Shown: positions 16,319-25,667, counted from the stretch's first letter. The stretch: 44,254 bases of DNA from Colwellia psychrerythraea (GCA_002163005.1 MAAF01000110.1:20844-65097), one strand, 5' to 3'. Numbers and translations: made by a program. The notes: generated by a model from the sequence alone, not told the origin.

Positions 16319-17419
16319 TTATTTTATCAATAAACGTCTTATTGGTTTTATTGATAAAAAGGCAATAAGTGCGGCACAGCTTAACCCAAACCACTTAGGT
16401 AAAAGTTCATGGCTATGCTGCATTTGGTCACTAATGTTAATGTCATAAAAACTTAATGAAAAATCTAGTAATAATGCGAAGCCAATGGCGCAAGCAGCGA
16501 CACCAAGCAAGTATCGTATCAATACAGCACTCCCCATCTCATTACGAATGACGCCCAAGGTTGAAATGTTTGTGGCTGGCCCTGCCATCATAAAGACCAA
16601 GGCTGTACCCGGTGATAACCCGGCCATAATAAATCCTGCGGCAATAGGCGTTGAGGCTGTTGCACAAATATACATAGGAATCGATATCAAAATCATCAGT
16701 AGCATCGCAGGCAAACCACTGCCATAACTTAATAGAAACTCTTGGGGTAAAAAAGTACGCACAAGTGAAGCAAAAATTAAACCGATTAAAAGCCAAATGA
16801 TAATGTCATCGATAAGCTTGGTTGAAGCGTAATAAACCCCTTGCTTAGTTTTACTTACAAAGGTGTTTTCAATTATTTCTTGGGTAACTTTTTTACTGCC
16901 GCAACAAGATGTTGTGCTTTTAGGTAGTTCTTCTATTTTCACTGTCTTCTTACTACCACAACAGCCTGACTTTTCACTCTGCTGTTGATCAGAGGAAGAT
17001 TTTATCTGTTCCTCTTTAATCGTCGAAACTAATAATCCAGTAAGAACGGCGGACATAATCGCTGCAATAGGGCGGTAAATAGCAAACACTGGGCCGAGCA
17101 AAGCATAGGATACCGATACTGAATCAATGCCTGTTTCGGGGGTTGCGACTAAAAATGAAGACGTTGCTGAAGCTGAAGCACCGCTTCGTCTAAGTTCTGT
17201 TGCCACAGGAATAACCCCGCAAGAACATAAAGGTAATGGGGCACCAATCAGTGCCGCTTTTATGATGGCAGTTTTGCCTTGCCCTAGATGTTTACTCAAT
17301 ACTTCACTAGGCACCCAAGCTTTCATTAGCCCGGCAATTAATAAACCTAATAAAAGCCAAGGACTGGCTTCAGCACTCAAGTCGAGAAAATTTATCGTTA
17401 AGGCGGTTAACTGTTCCAT
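16319..17419 (-). CDS. Permease, SO_0444-type Cu/Zn efflux family
   Basis: The 366-residue membrane protein belongs to the DUF318/ArsP-like permease fold, with two membrane halves (about 1-130 and 200-350). The first half holds LPLCSCGVIPVATELRRSGAS, whose paired Cys suggest a metal path. The cytoplasmic linker carries two GCCGSKK/CCGSKK modules (about 152-175), likely metal-binding sites. These features match the SO_0444 family of copper/zinc exporters. The start is ATG 17419. It is upstream of ypjD with a 114-bp gap and so could share a transcript. Its insertion between ffh and ypjD breaks the E. coli-like order. Confidence 0.85.
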   Translation of the reverse strand: MEQLTALTINFLDLSAEASPWLLLGLLIAGLMKAWVPSEVLSKHLGQGKTAIIKAALIGAPLPLCSCGVIPVATELRRSGASASATSSFLVATPETGIDSVSVSYALLGPVFAIYRPIAAIMSAVLTGLLVSTIKEEQIKSSSDQQQSEKSGCCGSKKTVKIEELPKSTTSCCGSKKVTQEIIENTFVSKTKQGVYYASTKLIDDIIIWLLIGLIFASLVRTFLPQEFLLSYGSGLPAMLLMILISIPMYICATASTPIAAGFIMAGLSPGTALVFMMAGPATNISTLGVIRNEMGSAVLIRYLLGVAACAIGFALLLDFSLSFYDINISDQMQHSHELLPKWFGLSCAALIAFLSIKPIRRLLIK

Positions 17420-17521
17420 AAAATACCTAGTGAGACTTAAAAGAAAATCATCGTTACTATACCATGGCTAGTATTGACGCTAGGCCTATTTTATCAAATT
17501 TTATAACGACTAAATTATATG

Positions 17522-17786
17522 TATACCCGTCACCAATCAAGAAGCAGGTTTCAGAGTGCTTGAGCAATTTCAATTCAAGGCGCTGTGATGAAATAATGGT
17601 TATTCCATTATAAGTCACAGCAACGATGAAGTGATGTTGCTCAAGCGCTTCTTCGATGGGGCTAAAATCACTTTATACGGCGTTATTAATTTGAACAAGG
17701 GATTAACCATTGTTTAAAATGAATGCCTTGCCTAAAGCACTTTTAACTTCCACTGAAATCACGCACTTTGAATGATTACGGGTATA
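17522..17786 (-). repeat. 265-bp inverted-repeat element (MITE-like), copy 2
   Basis: It runs from TATACCCGT (17522) to ACGGGTATA (17786) and is one base shorter than copy 1. It aligns with the reverse complement of copy 1 from end to end: TTTCAG, TCAAGG, TAATGGTTATTCC, CGTTATT, TTGCCTAAAG and other blocks occur in the same order. The 24-bp ends pair at about 18 of 24 positions. An internal stem, CTTGAGCAA near 17560 with TTGCTCAAG near 17635, replaces the CCTGAGC/GCTCAGG stem of copy 1. It fills most of the gap between the permease and ffh. Confidence 0.78.
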
Positions 17787-17812
17787 TAACTATCTGCTGT
17801 CGCATCTTAGAA

Positions 17813-17827
17813 ATATTTGGGTATAAT
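17813..17827 (+). promoter_or_regulatory. ffh -10 region
   Basis: A consensus TATAAT is at 17822-17827, 43 bp before the ffh start. The -35 region (about 17799) is weak. Only 35 bp separate this box from the end of repeat copy 2. Confidence 0.55.
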
Positions 17828-17869
17828 AGCAGCATTAATTTTATCCATATTTCGCTGTTAGAGTATTTC

Positions 17870-19261
17870 ATGTTTGACAATCTTTCCGAACGCTTAAGTA
17901 AAACGCTTAAAAATATTAGTGGCCGTGGCCGTTTAACCGAAGACAATATCAAAGAAACCTTACGCGAAGTGCGTATGGCATTACTTGAAGCTGACGTAGC
18001 TTTACCTGTCATTCGTGAATTTGTAGCCAAAGTAAAAGAAAAAGCTGTTGGTACTGATGTTTCTAAAAGCCTCACGCCTGGGCAAGTTTTTGTCAAAATA
18101 GTACAAAAAGAACTTGAATCCGCCATGGGTGAAGTCAATGAAGCACTTGACTTAAGAGCGGCACCACCAGCAGTTGTGTTAATGGCCGGCTTGCAAGGTG
18201 CAGGTAAAACGACCTCAGTAGCCAAGCTAGCTAAATTTTTAACAGAACGTGAAAAGAAAAAAGTATTAGTAGTAAGTGCTGATGTATATCGCCCTGCCGC
18301 TATTAAGCAACTTGAAACGTTAGCTGAAGAAATAAGTGTTGGTTTCTTCCCAAGTGATATCAAGCAAAAACCGATTGATATTGCCAATGCCGCTATTGAT
18401 CACGCTAAGAAAAATTTTTACGATGTGCTAATTGTCGATACTGCAGGTCGCTTGCATATTGATGAAAACATGATGGCTGAGATCCAGCAACTTCATGCTG
18501 CTATCAACCCAATAGAAACGCTTTTCACTGTTGATGCCATGACAGGCCAAGATGCTGCTAATACAGCCAAAGCCTTTAATGATGCGCTACCACTAACCGG
18601 TATTATCTTAACCAAAACTGATGGTGATGCGCGTGGCGGTGCTGCTCTATCAATTCGTCATATCACTGGCAAACCTATTAAATTTATGGGTGTTGGTGAA
18701 AAAATTGAAGCCCTTGAACCTTTCCACCCAGACCGAATTGCCTCACGTATTCTTGGCATGGGTGATGTGCTTTCACTCGTTGAAGAAATTGAGCAAAAAG
18801 TTGATAAAAAGCAAGCTGAGAAGTTAGCTAAAAAAGTTAAAAGCGGTAAAGGTTTTAGCTTAGAAGATTTTCGTGATCAGCTTGTCCAAATGAAAAGTAT
18901 GGGCGGCATGGCGGGCATGATGGATAAGCTTCCTGGCATGGGTAACATGTCTGGTAAAATCAAAGATCAAATGGATGATAAAATCACCGTGCAAATGGAA
19001 GCTATTATCAATTCTATGACTCCGGGTGAACGTGAACGTCCTGATATCATTAAAGGCTCTCGTAAGCGTCGTATCGCTGTTGGTTCAGGTACTCAAATTC
19101 AAGATGTAAATAAGCTACTTAAGCAGTTTACTCAAATGCAAAAAATGATGAAAAAAATGTCAGGTAAAGGCGGCATGAAAAAGATGATGCGCAGCATGCA
19201 AGGCATGATGCCACCAGGTGGTGGTGGAATGGGCGGTGGCGGCGGAATGTTTGGCCGTTAA
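17870..19261 (+). CDS. ffh: Signal recognition particle protein Ffh
   Basis: The 463-residue GTPase binds 4.5S RNA and signal sequences and brings nascent membrane proteins to FtsY at the inner membrane. It has an N-terminal helical bundle and then the G domain with GLQGAGKTT (107-115), DTAGR (190-194) and TKTDGDARGG (from 248). A methionine-rich M domain ends in a Gly-rich tail. The start MFDNLSERL at 17870 matches the family; an in-frame codon at 17768 lies inside the repeat element and is rejected. A terminator follows at 19290. Confidence 0.97.
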   Translation: MFDNLSERLSKTLKNISGRGRLTEDNIKETLREVRMALLEADVALPVIREFVAKVKEKAVGTDVSKSLTPGQVFVKIVQKELESAMGEVNEALDLRAAPPAVVLMAGLQGAGKTTSVAKLAKFLTEREKKKVLVVSADVYRPAAIKQLETLAEEISVGFFPSDIKQKPIDIANAAIDHAKKNFYDVLIVDTAGRLHIDENMMAEIQQLHAAINPIETLFTVDAMTGQDAANTAKAFNDALPLTGIILTKTDGDARGGAALSIRHITGKPIKFMGVGEKIEALEPFHPDRIASRILGMGDVLSLVEEIEQKVDKKQAEKLAKKVKSGKGFSLEDFRDQLVQMKSMGGMAGMMDKLPGMGNMSGKIKDQMDDKITVQMEAIINSMTPGERERPDIIKGSRKRRIAVGSGTQIQDVNKLLKQFTQMQKMMKKMSGKGGMKKMMRSMQGMMPPGGGGMGGGGGMFGR

Positions 19262-19289
19262 TTTTATTTTTAAAGTTACTCCCTCTAAT

Positions 19290-19315
19290 AAAAGCCGTAT
19301 CTGCGGCTTTTTTAT
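19290..19315 (+). terminator. Terminator of ffh
   Basis: AAAAGCCG (19290-19297) pairs with CGGCTTTT (19304-19311), followed by T. Confidence 0.85.
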
Positions 19316-19522
19316 TTTCTGAAAGATCAACAGTCCCTACAATTATTACTTAATTTGTTAATGCATATCATGTCAAGCATGATGGAATTAGGCAAACTGT
19401 CACTTGTCGACAAAAGATAAGTTATTTTCTTATCGTCTAGTTATACCATCACTTAATTTATAAAACTTCATGGTGTTAAGTATTCGTTAAGCTCTAATTT
19501 GTTATATAAGGTAATCGATTCA

Positions 19523-21139
19523 ATGGCTACACATAAAGTTAGCAAAGCTGTTACTCGCAGATCAGTGAGTCAGCCAAAAGATGTCGGCTTTTTTAAACGT
19601 TTTTCTATGGTATTTGAAAGCCTATCTATCGTGCTGATTACTGCTGCACTTATGTGGTCAACGCGTTTTGTTGGTGTGCCTGAATTTGTGCTGAAGTTAT
19701 CTAATAATCAACCACATTGGCAATTAGGTAACATCATCACGCTAGTTAGTATTTCAGCCTTGGGTTTACTGGTTTTGCTAACTCGTTATAGTTTCTATTT
19801 ACGCAAAAAAATGAAGCTACAATTTGTTGCTGAAGAGGAAATCAAAAGACTCGCTTTTTTTGATAGCTTAACTAATTTACCTAACAAAGAACTTTGCCAA
19901 GATCGTATAGAGCAGGCTCTAGCGCGTGCGGCAAGAAACAATACCTCAATTGCAGTGTTATTTATTGGCATTGATGACTTTAAAGCCGTTAATGATCAAC
20001 AAGGTCATGTGGGTGGCGATAAACTTTTGAAACAAGTTGCTAAACGTTTATCTGGTCAGTTACGTTCAGGTGATACATTAGCGAGAATAACCGGGGTGGA
20101 ATTTATTATATTACTCGAGACTATTTCGCCTAAAGACAATATCAATACGTTTGCTGACAAAGTATTATTAAATCTCACTAAGTGTTATCGAATTGCCATG
20201 CAAGAAGTCTATATCACTGGTAATGTCGGTGTTGCTTTATATCCGAGTGATGGTGAATACGGTAAAGAGTTAATTCAACATGCAGATACGGCGATGTGCT
20301 TTGCCAAAGAAAAAGGCCGTAATCGGCTAGCTTTTTTCTCTAAAGAGCTACAAGAGCAAGTTAATATCAAGAAGAAAATTGCTGAACAATTAAGAGGTGC
20401 AATGGAAAGGGATGAATTAGTCTTGCACTACCAACCTATCATTGCCACTCACTCCAATGAAATTATTGCCGTAGAGGCCTTGTTACGATGGAATAATGAG
20501 TTACTCGGTGATTTGGCGCCAGATGTATTTATTCCGATAGCAGAAGAGATTGGCATCATTACAAAAATTGGTGATTGGGTACTCGCACAAGCTTGTCTGC
20601 AAAATAAAGCTTGGCAGCAGCAAGGTTACCCCTGCATCGTCATGACAATTAACATGTCAGTGATGCAACTAGCTATAAGCAACTATGCCAGTACGGTATC
20701 TACGTCCCTGACCGAAACAAGTTTAGAACCTCAATACTTGGAGTTAGAGTTTACAGAGAACACCTTGATGAAGGATGCAAAAAAATCGATAGTGCAACTT
20801 AGAGAGTTGAGTGCTTTAGGTGTTTCTATCGCACTTGATGATTTTGGTACGGGTTATTCTTCTATAAAACATTTATCTAAGTTTAAGCTCAACAAATTAA
20901 AAATTGATAGCAGTTTTATAAAAAATATTCCGGTGAGTGCAGGAGATATTATGGCAACAAAAACCATCATTGCTTTAGCTAAGCAATTAAAACTACACAT
21001 AACTGCCGAAGGTGTTGAAACAGCTAAGCAGTGTGAGTTTCTGACAACTAATAATGTTGATTCTATGCAGGGCTATCACTTTAGTCGCCCCGTTCCTGCC
21101 AAAGATTTTGAACGACTTTTACAATCACCCTCATGGTAA
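19523..21139 (+). CDS. Membrane GGDEF-EAL protein, probably a cyclic-di-GMP phosphodiesterase
   Basis: The 538-residue protein has two N-terminal membrane segments (about 30-50 and 72-94), a GGDEF domain (about 110-270) and an EAL domain (about 290-530). The GGDEF signature is replaced by TGVEF (190-194), so cyclase activity is unlikely. The domain may instead sense GTP or act structurally. The EAL domain keeps VEALLRW (317 on), DDFGTGYS (439 on), AEGVET (495 on) and QGYHFSRP, so hydrolysis of cyclic-di-GMP is expected. ATG 19523 is preferred over an in-frame TTG at 19499. It is a single gene between ffh and rpsP. Confidence 0.9.
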   Translation: MATHKVSKAVTRRSVSQPKDVGFFKRFSMVFESLSIVLITAALMWSTRFVGVPEFVLKLSNNQPHWQLGNIITLVSISALGLLVLLTRYSFYLRKKMKLQFVAEEEIKRLAFFDSLTNLPNKELCQDRIEQALARAARNNTSIAVLFIGIDDFKAVNDQQGHVGGDKLLKQVAKRLSGQLRSGDTLARITGVEFIILLETISPKDNINTFADKVLLNLTKCYRIAMQEVYITGNVGVALYPSDGEYGKELIQHADTAMCFAKEKGRNRLAFFSKELQEQVNIKKKIAEQLRGAMERDELVLHYQPIIATHSNEIIAVEALLRWNNELLGDLAPDVFIPIAEEIGIITKIGDWVLAQACLQNKAWQQQGYPCIVMTINMSVMQLAISNYASTVSTSLTETSLEPQYLELEFTENTLMKDAKKSIVQLRELSALGVSIALDDFGTGYSSIKHLSKFKLNKLKIDSSFIKNIPVSAGDIMATKTIIALAKQLKLHITAEGVETAKQCEFLTTNNVDSMQGYHFSRPVPAKDFERLLQSPSW

Positions 21140-21219
21140 TAAGGCGAACTGATTAGCCTGCTTTCCCCCATAATCGTAAAGTCTTGTCTATCGCTCATTA
21201 CCCAATAGGTAAATAAAGC

Positions 21220-21247
21220 TTGTAAAAATATACTAGAAGCGTAAAAT
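21220..21247 (+). promoter_or_regulatory. rpsP operon promoter
   Basis: TTGTAA (21220-21225), a 16-bp spacer and TAAAAT (21242-21247) lie about 80 bp before rpsP. The resulting leader may carry translational control, but I see no known leader motif. Confidence 0.5.
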
Positions 21248-21325
21248 ACGCGAGCTTTTCTGTCGCTCGTTGGCAGGAAGTGTCTGGAAAATCCGTTTTT
21301 ACACTTAACATATATAGAGGACGAT

Positions 21326-21571
21326 ATGGTTACCATTCGTTTAGCTCGTGGCGGCGCTAAAAAGCGTCCATTCTATCAGGTTGTTGTTGCAGATAGCCGT
21401 AACTCTCGCGATGGTCGTTTCATCGAGAAAGTTGGTTTCTTCAACCCAACAGCACAAGGTCAAGCTGAAAAATTACGCTTAGATCTAGACCGTATTACCC
21501 ATTGGGTAGGTCAAGGTGCGACAGTATCTGATCGTGTGGCTAAGTTAGTTAAAGACGCAACTGCGGCTTAA
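21326..21571 (+). CDS. rpsP: 30S ribosomal protein S16
   Basis: The 81-residue protein starts [20 protein letters not shown], the S16 signature, and ends with the usual [13 protein letters not shown] tail. It binds 16S rRNA and helps assemble the small subunit. GAGGAC at 21315-21320 is the ribosome site. It is the first gene of rpsP-rimM-trmD-rplS, the standard gammaproteobacterial operon. Confidence 0.98.
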   Translation: MVTIRLARGGAKKRPFYQVVVADSRNSRDGRFIEKVGFFNPTAQGQAEKLRLDLDRITHWVGQGATVSDRVAKLVKDATAA

Positions 21572-21598
21572 TTGCTTAGTAGGCAGTAGGAGAACTTT

Positions 21599-22129
21599 GT
21601 GAGTAAAGAAGAAAAACAAATCATCTTGGGTAAAGTAGGCGCTGTTTACGGCATCAAAGGCTGGTTGAAAATTCATTCATTCACTGATGAAACTGAAGCC
21701 ATACTTGACTATTTCCCTTGGTCATTAAAATTAGGGAATAATACACAAACAGTTGAAATAACTGATTGGCGCAAGCATAACAAAGGCCTTATTGTGAAAG
21801 TGGCTGGCATTGATGACAGAGATGAAGCGCAAGCATTAGTCGGCTCTGAAGTGTTAACCAACGAAGCAGCGTTGCCAGAATTGTCGCAAGATGATTTTTA
21901 CTGGCGCGATTTAATAGGTATGTCTGTTGTAACAAACAAAGGTTACGATCTTGGTATTGTTTCAGACATGATGGAAACTGGCGCTAATGATGTACTGGTT
22001 GTGAAAGCTAACTTAAATGATGGCTTTAGTAAAAAAGAGCGGTTAATCCCTTATCTTTTTGAACAAGTAATTGAGTCTGTTAGCATTGAAAATAAACAAA
22101 TTTGTGTTGACTGGGACCCGGGTTTTTAA
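21599..22129 (+). CDS. rimM: 16S rRNA processing protein RimM
   Basis: The 176-residue maturation factor acts on the head of the 30S subunit and binds S19. The N-terminal RimM domain opens LGKVGAVYGIKGWLKIHSF. The C-terminal PRC-barrel includes DFYWRDLIGMSV and ends IPYLFEQVIESV. The start is GTG 21599 with AGGAG at 21587-21591. It lies 27 bp after rpsP in the same operon. Confidence 0.97.
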   Translation: MSKEEKQIILGKVGAVYGIKGWLKIHSFTDETEAILDYFPWSLKLGNNTQTVEITDWRKHNKGLIVKVAGIDDRDEAQALVGSEVLTNEAALPELSQDDFYWRDLIGMSVVTNKGYDLGIVSDMMETGANDVLVVKANLNDGFSKKERLIPYLFEQVIESVSIENKQICVDWDPGF

Positions 22130-22168
22130 CTTGTGACTAGCACTACCTCTGATAAAGAGAAAAACAAA

Positions 22169-22945
22169 ATGTGGATTGGAGTTATCACTCTTTTTCCCGA
22201 AATGTTTAATGCTATCACGGAGTACGGGGTAACAGGCAGAGCGATTCGTAATGGGTTAATTGAATTTCAGCAATGGAATCCAAGAGACTTTACCCATGAT
22301 AAACATCGTACCGTTGATGATCGTCCTTATGGCGGTGGTCCGGGTATGTTAATGATGGTGCAACCATTGCGAGATGCTATTGCTGCTGCACGTAAAAGTG
22401 CAGATGCTGATGCTGCCATTAATGGTGGTCAGAAAGCTAAAGTTATTTACTTGTCTCCGCAAGGACGAAAGCTTGATCAACAAGGCGTAAGTGAATTAGC
22501 ACAACATGATCGACTAGTATTTATTGCTGGACGATATGAAGGCATAGACGAGCGATTAATCGCGTCAGATATTGACGAAGAGTGGTCGGTTGGCGATTAC
22601 ATTTTAAGTGGTGGTGAACTCCCTGCGATGAATGTTATCGATGCTGTAGCACGCTTAGTGCCAGGCGTATTAGGACATAAAGAATCAGCAGAGCAGGATT
22701 CCTTCTCTAACGGTTTATTAGACTGTCCTCATTACACTCGGCCAGAAGTACTAACTACTCCTCAGGGAGAACAAATGTCAGTACCGAAAGTGTTGTTAAG
22801 TGGTAATCATGAACACATACGCTTATGGCGACAAGAGCAATCTTTGCTAAGAACGTGGACTAGAAGACCAGAACTATTAAATAACCTAGCTCTGACAGCT
22901 GAGCAGGCAAAATCACTTGCTTTAATTAAAAAGCAAGCGAAATAA
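22169..22945 (+). CDS. trmD: tRNA (guanine37-N1)-methyltransferase
   Basis: The 258-residue SPOUT-family enzyme methylates G37 of tRNAs reading CNN codons, preventing frameshifts. It has [13 protein letters not shown] at the N-terminus, the active-site [11 protein letters not shown], and the knotted S-adenosylmethionine site ending [14 protein letters not shown] 22169 reproduces the E. coli start (255 residues). A GTG at 22133, only 3 bp after rimM, would add a 12-residue hydrophilic extension and cannot be excluded, because neither start has a strong ribosome site. Confidence 0.96.
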   Translation: MWIGVITLFPEMFNAITEYGVTGRAIRNGLIEFQQWNPRDFTHDKHRTVDDRPYGGGPGMLMMVQPLRDAIAAARKSADADAAINGGQKAKVIYLSPQGRKLDQQGVSELAQHDRLVFIAGRYEGIDERLIASDIDEEWSVGDYILSGGELPAMNVIDAVARLVPGVLGHKESAEQDSFSNGLLDCPHYTRPEVLTTPQGEQMSVPKVLLSGNHEHIRLWRQEQSLLRTWTRRPELLNNLALTAEQAKSLALIKKQAK

Positions 22946-22980
22946 GCCACTTAGACTGTGCAAACTAGGAAGAAGGTATT

Positions 22981-23334
22981 ATGAGTAAAATTATTGATAT
23001 GCTCGAGCAAGAGCAATTAAAAAGTGACCTACCAGCATTCGCTCCAGGCGACACTGTTGTAGTTCAAGTAAAAGTTACTGAAGCTGATAAATCACGTCTT
23101 CAAGCGTTTGAAGGTGTTGTTATCGCTGTTAAAAACCGCGGCTTACATTCTGCTTTCACTGTTCGTAAAATTTCGAACGGTGTTGGTGTAGAGCGTGTAT
23201 TCCAGACACATAGCCCAATTGTTGACTCAATTGAAGTTAAACGTCGTGGTGATGTACGTCAAGCTAAACTTTACTACTTGCGCGAGCTATCTGGCCGTAA
23301 AGCACGTATCAAAGAAAAATTGGCTAAGAAATAG
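22981..23334 (+). CDS. rplS: 50S ribosomal protein L19
   Basis: The 117-residue protein sits at the interface between the two ribosomal subunits. Conserved blocks [25 protein letters not shown] and [10 protein letters not shown] leave no doubt. GAAGG at 22973-22977 is the ribosome site. It is the last gene of the operon and is followed by a strong terminator at 23375. Confidence 0.98.
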   Translation: MSKIIDMLEQEQLKSDLPAFAPGDTVVVQVKVTEADKSRLQAFEGVVIAVKNRGLHSAFTVRKISNGVGVERVFQTHSPIVDSIEVKRRGDVRQAKLYYLRELSGRKARIKEKLAKK

Positions 23335-23374
23335 AAATATTTCCAGTACAATTTTCTGTAAAGAAAGTTTGAAT

Positions 23375-23408
23375 AAAGGCCTGAATAATTTATTATTCAG
23401 GCCTTTTT
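23375..23408 (+). terminator. Terminator of the rpsP-rplS operon
   Basis: A 15-bp perfect stem, AAAGGCCTGAATAAT with its complement (23392-23406), has a 2-base loop and a T run. Confidence 0.92.
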
Positions 23409-23493
23409 GTTCTGGCGTCCTGAATGTGTTTACACAATGCGATTATTCTTAGGCTTTAAATTATTGTCGCTGTTGAAAAAGGCGAGATGATCT

Positions 23494-23705
23494 ATGAACA
23501 AGCCCCCTGACTTATTAAAATACACTTAACCAAATCAGCCAGAGGACATGTTTGTGAGTGATATAACTTATGCTCGCATTGAGCAAGGTGTGCATTACCT
23601 TTTATTTGTCACCGATGCTTAAGTTGAAAAATAATGGGTTATGAGCTGAGTGATGAAATGAAAGCAACTGACGTGGTTAAAGCGCTATATATGACGGTAA
23701 AAATT
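23494..23705 (+). pseudogene. Decayed fragment of an IS3-type transposase (rve integrase core)
   Basis: The frame starting near 23494 reads NKPPDLLKYT, a stop, then PNQPEDMFVSDITYARIEQG and VHYLLFVTDA before a second stop at 23620. After a frameshift, GYELSDEMKATDVVKALYM continues up to a stop at 23706. This order (VSDITY, then YLxLVTDAYSRKI, then GYxLSDxMKATDVVKAL) is that of the DDE domain of IS3-family OrfB. Both ends and the remaining catalytic residues are missing, and no terminal inverted repeats were found. It is a relic with no function. Confidence 0.82.
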
Positions 23706-23823
23706 AGGGAGTATCCCATCAATCAATATATCGCTTTGAATTGGCCTCTTATGTAAGTCTTTGATAGATAGCTTTGCTTGTACAGCGAAGCTATTGCAGT
23801 ATGATTATTGCAGGAAATGCGCG

Positions 23824-24561
23824 TTAAGCTAACGTACGGTTAAATAGCTCAACAGACATGCCATACACTCTTAATGCAAGTTGAGGATCATAACGTTCAC
23901 CTTCATCACGCATAAATGCATGCGAAGCATTAAACTCATGCCATGAGAAAACGTTACCTGAAGCTAACAAGTTTTTATGAATCATCATGCGACCTTCATC
24001 AGGAATATGTGGGTCTTGCTTACCCCAAATCATCAGTAACTCTGCTTTAATATCTTTGGTACGCGTTAGAGAATCATTGCCTTTTTCGCTGGGTAAATCG
24101 CCCGAATGAATATCGGTGGCATATAAGCAAGCGGCAGCTAAAATACGTTCATTTAAAGCAGCGCGATAAGCGAGGTGACCACCAATGCAAACACCCATAG
24201 TGCCAATTTTTCCAGTGCAGTAATCTTGCTGTTGAATAAAATCGACTAAGGTTTGTGTATCGCTATCGTGATGTTCTAAAGGCTTAGCCCACTTATCTTG
24301 GTTACCTTTGTCTTTACCTGCATCATCGTAGCCTAATACCGTGCCTATCGGGTTTAGTTCATGAAAAACCTCAGGCACTAATACCACAAAACCATGTCCA
24401 GCCATCAGCGCTGCCGTTCTTGCTATTGGCGCAGTTTGTTGGAATATTTCAGAATAAAAAATAACAGTGGGAAACTTACCCGATGCTTGAGGATGATAAA
24501 CATAAGTACGCATAGTACCTGTTGGGGTTTCAATATCAGTGCTGTGCTGTTGAATGATCAT
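23824..24561 (-). CDS. Dienelactone hydrolase family protein
   Basis: This is a 245-residue alpha/beta hydrolase without signal peptide. The nucleophile Cys lies in MGVCIGGH, the acid is probably in GKQDPHIP, and the His is in NASHAFMRDE followed by ERYD. Cys in place of Ser is typical of dienelactone hydrolases, which open lactone rings during degradation of aromatic compounds. Many family members have unknown substrates, and no aromatic-pathway genes are nearby. The start is ATG 24561 with AGGA about 12 bp upstream. Confidence 0.88.
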   Translation of the reverse strand: MIIQQHSTDIETPTGTMRTYVYHPQASGKFPTVIFYSEIFQQTAPIARTAALMAGHGFVVLVPEVFHELNPIGTVLGYDDAGKDKGNQDKWAKPLEHHDSDTQTLVDFIQQQDYCTGKIGTMGVCIGGHLAYRAALNERILAAACLYATDIHSGDLPSEKGNDSLTRTKDIKAELLMIWGKQDPHIPDEGRMMIHKNLLASGNVFSWHEFNASHAFMRDEGERYDPQLALRVYGMSVELFNRTLA

Positions 24562-25291
24562 TAGTATTTATGTGTCCTTGTACTTAATAATGAAAAAAAG
24601 ATAACGGAAAAAGCTGTAAGAGCTTTGTTATTGATAGTAAGTTTACGCGTTGAATCCCAAGAAAAATAGTATAGTTTCATTATTGAGAGTTTACGGTGTT
24701 TGTATATTTTCAAATAAAGTGAGAATACTCATTTAATCTTTTCTTGGCTGTAGCTGGGTTGAGATCAATTAAATGAATATCTTTCGTCAAAAGCCGTGAT
24801 AAAATCACAAAAAACTGTACAAATCACAAGAAAACAAAGGCAACAAAGAGCGCATTGTTGTTCTAACGAGAATAAAAGTCGGATTAAAAAACACCATGTA
24901 AATAGTATAATTAAGTTAAGTTAATTCCCTAAAGCTTATTAAAATACCTAATGCACTCATTATTCAATTCCGTTTTATAAGGCAAGATCAATGTGCTCTT
25001 GTGACTGCTAGATATAGTGATTTTGGTTCGCAATTTATGACCGCTTACTGCCCCACAGCGGTTGCTATGGTACTAAAACCTTAGGTCTTCAAAGTCGCAT
25101 TACTGACCTAAGCAGTTCTGAACTACTACATCTAACACACCTAAAAAAAGACTTTCAGCATTTGAAAGTCTTTTTAAAATACTGAACCACTTAATTCCGC
25201 ATAATTTCACAAAATTTCACATTTCCCTCTGTTTTCCCTTATTCTTTTCTCTCTGTATCACAACTATTACTTAGCCTGTTATTTGGGCTAC
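24562..25291. other. 730-bp stretch without a recognisable gene
   Basis: It contains the promoter region of the hydrolase at its left end, two short inverted repeats (CTTAGGTC 25080-25087 with 25105-25112; CCGCT/AGCGG near 25051-25071) and the terminator at 25145-25175. There is no reading frame longer than about 50 codons with credible starts. It may be degenerate accessory DNA. Confidence 0.5.
25145..25175. terminator. Orphan bidirectional terminator
   Basis: AAAAAGACTTTCA (25145-25157) pairs perfectly with 25163-25175. No intact gene precedes it on either strand, so it may be what remains of a lost gene. Confidence 0.8.
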
Positions 25292-25579
25292 ATGTTTCAG
25301 TGTTACCCACAATTAGGAGATACCTTCTATAATCAATTAGTACCAATTAATTTAGGAGAATATGCAATAAAATTAGCTGACATAGTACAACGTGGTTGGG
25401 AAGCTGTTGGCTCTGTTGAGTTTGATACCTTAGTTAAAGATTACGTAGAAGGTATGACATTCAATATGCCCAGGCAAGGCGATATTTTGGAGGGGCGACA
25501 GGAGTTTAGTTCTTCTTTAGATGATCTTGGCTCAATCCTTCCTACAGAATTCGAAATCATGGAGCTTAGGCAACTATAA
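25292..25579 (+). CDS. Hypothetical protein, 95 residues
   Basis: I do not recognise this ORF. From ATG 25292 it encodes an acidic, soluble-looking protein (starts MFQCYPQLGD, contains LADIVQRGWEAVG and VKDYVEGMTF) with no signal peptide or membrane segment. No ribosome site is visible; TTG 25283 is an alternative start. Codon use resembles its neighbours, so it may be real, or it may be the 3' part of a truncated gene. Palindromic sequences follow it directly. Confidence 0.4.
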   Translation: MFQCYPQLGDTFYNQLVPINLGEYAIKLADIVQRGWEAVGSVEFDTLVKDYVEGMTFNMPRQGDILEGRQEFSSSLDDLGSILPTEFEIMELRQL

Positions 25580-25667
25580 GGTACTCAAGCATGACAAATA
25601 ACAGTTGGTTTTTGCTCCTGCGTCGCTTATTTAGCCAACAATTATTTGCCTCTTAGTGAGGCGTTGA

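Noticed and set aside
17768..17869. N-terminal extension of Ffh
   Set aside because: It starts inside the repeat element and ahead of the -10 box. Ffh proteins start at MFDNLS.
17776..18387. 203-codon minus-strand frame opposite ffh
   Set aside because: It is antisense to the conserved ffh G domain, and its protein shows no recognisable features.
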